Below are positions 58,972 to 64,000 of a stretch of DNA of 64,000 bases, one piece after another. The position numbers and the translations under genes are program-made. The first letter of the stretch is position 1. Every line of letters begins with the position of its first letter. Under the pieces are notes generated by a model, which was not told the origin of the DNA, did not search any database, and saw nothing but the letters and a program-made list of their open reading frames with translations. Source of the stretch: Endocalyx cinctus (Eukaryota > Ascomycota > Sordariomycetes > Amphisphaeriales > Apiosporaceae); the NCBI GenBank assembly GCA_001600455.1, contig BCKC01000002.1, positions 5,483,682 to 5,547,681 on the forward strand. Direction: 5' to 3'.

Positions 58972-61900
58972 TTAATGATCCCACCTAACGTGCATGGTAC
59001 TCGGCACAGGCCAGAATGAGCTCTGATCGGCAGTCATATAAGACTTAAGTCCGGTCCAGACACGTTTCTCTTCCTCACCGGCCGGCCCTCGTCCAACTTG
59101 ACCAAGCCACTCACTAGTATCTGGATTCTTGAGCTGACCGCGCGGACCAGGCGCACGACCGAGACCGGGCAACGACACTATGGCCTTGAAGACCTCGACC
59201 ATGCCGACCTGCGCTAGAGCTTCGCCTAAACACCGGTGAGGGCCGAGGCCGAAGGACGCATACGACTCCAGCGGTCGATCGAGCCGGAGGGTCTCGGGAT
59301 CAGGGAAGGCCGCGGCATCGTGCGACGCCGTGGCCAGATCGAGTGCCACCGGCTGGCCCGGGCTCAGCACGTGCGTGCGCGCCGATGCGGCGCGGTTGGG
59401 GTTAGGATGGGCTCGGGTTCCCGTGGCGTCGCGCGGATCGCGGATGCATGGCGGGCTGTCCGTGATGGTCTGCGCTGCGCTCGTCGGCGCTACGTAACGC
59501 GAGACTAAGACTGTTCCCTTCAAGCGCATACCCTCGAGCATGCTGCGTGTCTGCCGTTAGTGGTATAACTCCTAACCTTACTCAAAAGGAAATTTGGAGA
59601 CAGAGAGAGGGCGAGTAGAGAAAAAAATGTCAAAACTTACTAATGAGTTAGTTTTTTGTCCGCCGCAGCCGTTTCCTCGTGCGCAAGCCGGCGAAGCTCC
59701 GATAGGTGCTCGACCCCGTCGCCGAGGAAGTAATTCATACATTGGGCCATCTGGCCTGACATGATTGTGGCGGGGGCAGTAATAGGTATCACGGTCCCGG
59801 CTATAGTCTCTTGGGTCGACTTTCCCCGCTCTCGCAAGCGCATTAGCAATTTCATACCGTAATTCGGCAGCGTCGGCCAAGCCTCTGCGCTCTCCGCTTC
59901 GCCGCCGTTCTTGGCGATTCCCAAGCGCTCGGCGGCGCCGGCGAGCCAGCCGCCGACTTTGGCGTTCGCCTCAACCTCGGCGGTCACAAGCTCCGCCAAG
60001 CCGTCGACGAGCTCCCGTGCCTGTTCGCGCAGCTTGAACGAGCTGGCCGGGTCGCTGTCGAAGAAGACGGCTAAGAACGACGCCACCATGACCCCGTACA
60101 GCTCCTGCTCCGTGTAGATTCCGCGTGGAGACTCTACTGTCTTTATCGGTAACGCGAAAAGGGACGCCACGAACCGCGTGTTCAACGGGATAATGATGTC
60201 CCTGACGATGTCTACCTCGAAAGCTTCCGCTCGCCCCACATTGCTCGGACCGACCTGGATCGTCCGTCCTCTTTCCTTCAGTAGCCTAGATGTGGTGAGC
60301 TTACAGAACCGCTTGATCTCGACCTCCCAGTTATGGGGCTGATACAAGCATTTCGTGACGTGCTCCCTGTTCTTTTGGTTCACGGGTGCGTCTCCCGAGA
60401 GGGAAAAGTCTTTCCCGAATGTCTTCCCTGCCGGGCTTGCGATGAAGCTAATTGCCTCTCCCCAAGGTACTCTGAAGTCCTGCTTATTGTCCATAATCTG
60501 CTTTATGGCTTTGTGCGAGGTGATGAGCACGGCTTCTGGCTTACGCTTCGGCTTTTCCCATGTGTACTTATGCGACGTTCCAAGTTTTTCTAGAATAATC
60601 TTGTTCTCAGAGGGTACGACAAAAGGAAAGTGAGCGTAGATACTGTTGTACGCGAAGTGTTTGGGAAAGGCGCGGAATATGAGCTTATGCATGACTTGCC
60701 CTTGATTGACTGTAATGTCAAAGTTCGCTTCGTTAAAGCTAGTAAGCACAATTTCGTTAGTGCTGAAACATGACATAATTTAATTAAGTATTATGAGGGG
60801 ATCATAATGGATATTTCATGCACCTGAACAATTCAAAATAAGATTCAAATAATACATACCCCCAGTTTGTCAGATTTGATGGCGTGTAGTCGGTCGTGTA
60901 GAAGCGATCGCCGCGTACGAGGGCGACCGCATCGGAGAGGATGGCTAAACTCGTGGTCACATTTACGCAGAGCCCGCTCCCCGCTACCGGCGGCTTCGGT
61001 TTCTCGGAAACAAGACCCGGGTAGAGTTCGACAGCGTCAGGAGAATCGTAGAGGGTCATCAGATTCGCTGCGACTTTCGGATCCGGGTTGATGTCCTCGA
61101 AGGTCTCGTGCGGCTTCAGACCGACGTACCGTCGAAACTCGTTGAGCGTCGCGACGTTCCATGCCCTCGCCTGCGTCATGCCGAGAACCTCAATTGTCCT
61201 CATAGCGACCGGAACCTGGTTGGCGCCGAACGCGCCCGCGACGTCCTCTATGGAAGACGTCAGGATATTAACGAGATCGCCGTCTTCGTACGTTCCATTC
61301 TCTTCCCTCTGCAGGTTGGCGAACTCGCGGTCCTCTGGATCGTCCGGGATGCTCTTGTCGAACTGGATAAGCGCTTGGAGTACCTGCTCGACCGTCGCCG
61401 TAGCAGGGTCGATACCCCCGAGCCGTCGACGGAAATGCTCGCTCGTCCACTTCTCGTCGCGGAGGGAGATGGCGCTATGCCACCGGTATATAAGGTTGAA
61501 TTCTACGGAAACTTGATTACCCGTTGCCATTGGACTCGGGGTGTGGAGTCCTGTCTTCGTTTCTGTTGTGCGGGGATCTAGATCCCATGTCGAGCCGGAG
61601 CGGTTCAAGCTTAATATGGTGCGCACATAATCCTTTAGAATTATGTTGATGTAGAGCCCGCAAGTGATAAGGCGACCAGTTTGGAATAGTTCCTCGTCAT
61701 AGGTCTCCCAAGCGTGTGAGTTAGCGGCGTCGTGGAGAGCTTCAGGCTTAGTAAATCGACCTCCTTCGTTGATACTGTAGATGTGTCAGTCCGACGTTGT
61801 TAACGCCCGCTTCTTCTAACGTATTATAGAGTCAATTATTTGAGTTTTGGATGACTTAGGTATGACTTACGCTGCAAGCTGGGTTACGACATAGTTATGA

Positions 61901-62836
61901 AAGCGATTGAACATCTATGGCAGCATTTCGGTTAGATTCGACAAGGGGTAAACTAGGATTAGTTTTCTTAGCGCCGAAGACTTACGATTAAGAAAACTCC
62001 GACTCCGGGAGGAAATCCATGAACACCCTTAGAAGCAAAACAGTCCGACTTGAGCAGTCCATTCTTAAATGTCCTCATTGCTTTTTGTTCCTCCATATTG
62101 CGGCCGTATAGGGGTGATAAATCGAGGTACGAAGATGTCGTATTTATCGTATAATCTCGTGAGTCCTTTTCAAGTATCATGAAGACTCAGCATTCATGGA
62201 AGTTAATGAAGGGATAGTAAACTTTTGTAAGCTTACCGTTCTAAAAATATCATGGATGATAAGAGTCGCTAGATAGAACAGCATGCTGGATATCTTGTTA
62301 GGATGCTCTCGGAACGAAAACCCGTCGCCTCGGTTCATTAGCATTTCAAATATAAGTTCGGGATCTGGTAAATCAGGTCCTTGGAATACCATCGCCGGTG
62401 TATTCTTCGTGTATGGCGTATTGGCTGCTCCCAACATGGGTGCCCGTAGATTGTTATGCGACCCATCGGCTTGGCGGTATCTGGTGCTTTTAGCCGCAAT
62501 TTGGGGGGACGGGTGTTCCAGAGAATTCCATAAAGTGTCGACGAAGCTGTCAGTCAGCTGCTTTCCGACACGAGAATGTGGTGGAAACTTTGATAGAAGA
62601 GTAACCGTGCGCTCTAAGAGGAGCGTATTGTCGTTTTCTTGCCCTGTTACCGTCGTCTTCAACAGGTCAGTCAGGGTCTTGTAGTCTTCCAGATTCAGAT
62701 TCTGAATATCTTGAAGGATTCCCGTTTCTTTCGACGTATCATCGTTGCCCGGTGTGAACTGGTACTTTGGAGCTGTGGAAAGCGATTTGGTCATCACTTT
62801 GATGGCCTTGGCCAAGTTATCGAGTAGCATCACCAT
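58972..62836 (-). CDS. psi-factor-producing oxygenase (linoleate dioxygenase-P450 fusion), 1143 aa
   Basis: Six exons: 62836-62237, 62165-61986, 61914-61871, 61774-60860, 60762-59641 and 59542-58972 (1144 codons). The N-terminal half is a heme-peroxidase-like dioxygenase. ADGSHNNLRAPMLGAANTPY precedes LIIHDIFRT with the distal His, followed by YLDLSPLYG. The catalytic Tyr and proximal His are in FNLIYRWHSAIS (about residue 370). The C-terminal half is a P450 with ExxR in LEGMRL and heme loop FGLGPHRCLGEALAQ (Cys about 1058). The thiolate is therefore kept, as in PpoA-type linoleate diol synthases; in PpoC it is lost. It should oxygenate linoleic acid to a hydroperoxide and isomerise it to a diol, an oxylipin signal that balances sporulation and secondary metabolism. 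The gene looks complete. Confidence 0.94.
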
Positions 62837-64000
62837 TTTTGAGATATGTGTAGGTCATGAACAGACACGCAACAAAAAGAGAGAATGCTGTCAGGGAGCG
62901 GCATCCAGTCACCCTTCCGGGATATTTAACTGTTTATAACATTGGAATACCTATAAATACTACCCTAGCCGCCTGACTGAACGCCAGGAGTAATAGTATG
63001 AGTGTTTCAACTGCACACTAACTCGGATGACACTTTTGTACTACAGAGCCATGCTATAATGGGAAACAACTTGCAGTGGCTGAACCATACTCACACATGT
63101 TCTTTGCTTGGTTAGGATGGACAATTGAATCAGCTGACAACTTTACTACCCCTAGATTGGTAGAGTCTGTACTTGAATCCGATAATAATTCTTGCAAAAC
63201 TTCTGATCTGGTTTTTTAAGTCGAAGTCCTGAGAGACTATTGGTAAATACTTACTCAGTTATAAATATAGCACGCTACCAAAAGAATCTGTTAGCGGTCA
63301 TGTACAAAAGTGTCTACTTATCTGAATCCGATTAGCATAATGGGTCATCCCCCCACCCCCTTTACATGTACCGTACATATAACAAGGGGCATGATCCCAC
63401 CATTATTTGCCGTGCGGCTGTGGTACAAGGTGACACAAAGTAGCACCATCATGCAGTTATTGCTTATCAGTGGGTTTTTCAACCGGGACAGCCACAGCTG
63501 TCAGGCTAAGTAAGGAGATGACTGGATGAGCTGAAATTGATATGTGGGGCAGGCAACCCTCCCTACGTGTGTATGTCTCACACTTAGATCTTTACCCTTG
63601 ATTACACTTTTTTTCCGGCTTATTATTCAGTTCAACTACCAGTTACTTTTGATCGATACGAGCTTGCCACGCTCGCGCTTAGTAGTAACACTTCTTATGT
63701 CGTCGAGTGATTATAGCCCGTAAATACTAAACCTGTGGTCTGAAGTTAATTCAATGAGGGTGATACTTCTTCTGTGGGAATAATTAGGGGCCGGGTGTAC
63801 GATCTCAATGAATTGACAATCAGAGGGTACTAAACATAACTTATATGATTGTTCACTCTTCTTTTTTGCTTTAAAAAAAATAATAGAATAAACCAAATCA
63901 GGAAAAGGCGTAGTATGACCAGAAGTATTTCAACATCAGACTCAGCACGATACTTATAAGCAAAGTTAGATACTAGCAATGACTTACGATTGGTAATAAT
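62837..64000. other. intergenic region to the window edge
   Basis: The Ppo promoter and beyond. No open frame shows a family motif. At 63984 a reversed donor-like string (cttac) could mark an intron of a minus-strand gene starting beyond the window, but nothing supports it further. Confidence 0.3.

Overview
The window reads as the nuclear genome of a filamentous ascomycete (Pezizomycotina). Genes carry short GT-AG introns, mostly about 45-75 nt. Typical fungal families are present (HET, 2EXR, FSH1 hydrolase, Ppo oxygenase, PKS-NRPS), and one block looks mutated by repeat-induced point mutation (RIP). I would not go below subphylum. All gene models were spliced by hand from reading frame, splice sites and family motifs; exon lengths sum to whole codons in every intact gene.

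About 1-35 kb is a secondary-metabolite cluster. In order: a 2EXR-domain protein cut by the window edge (-); a secreted protein of unknown function (+); a MITE-like inverted-repeat element; an ABCC exporter (-); a CYP52-like P450 (+); an AYR1-like SDR (+); a stand-alone LovC-type trans enoyl reductase (+); a second P450 (+); a bZIP-like regulator (-); a LovG/FSH1-type serine hydrolase (-); and a 3787-residue HR-PKS-NRPS (+), KS-AT-DH-MT-ER0-KR-ACP-C-A-T. The synthase stops after the last carrier domain. A decayed fragment of a terminal reductase (R) domain lies just 3' of the stop in another frame. Release may therefore have passed to the divergently transcribed hydrolase. The 8-mer GGCTGACA recurs in nearly every promoter of this cluster, including a perfect 14-bp tandem array at 1351-1433. 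It contains a TGAC core, and a bZIP-type protein is encoded in the cluster, so a pathway regulon is likely. One further copy lies 107 bp upstream of a methyltransferase at 48-49 kb.

About 35-43 kb holds a hairpin MITE, an FAD-dependent amine/amino-acid oxidase, a sugar transporter, a nucleoside hydrolase and a J-domain protein. These look like ordinary metabolism and housekeeping and lack the motif.

About 44-55 kb is an accessory, decaying zone. An MFS transporter has lost its middle to an AT-rich (RIP-like) block. It is followed by a SAM methyltransferase, a beta-propeller protein, a HET-domain gene with a one-base frameshift in its YCWG motif, and an orphan 3' exon of a dual-specificity phosphatase.

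About 55-63 kb holds an Mep/Amt ammonium transporter and a Ppo-type linoleate dioxygenase-P450 fusion, both intact. No rRNA, tRNA or CRISPR array was found.
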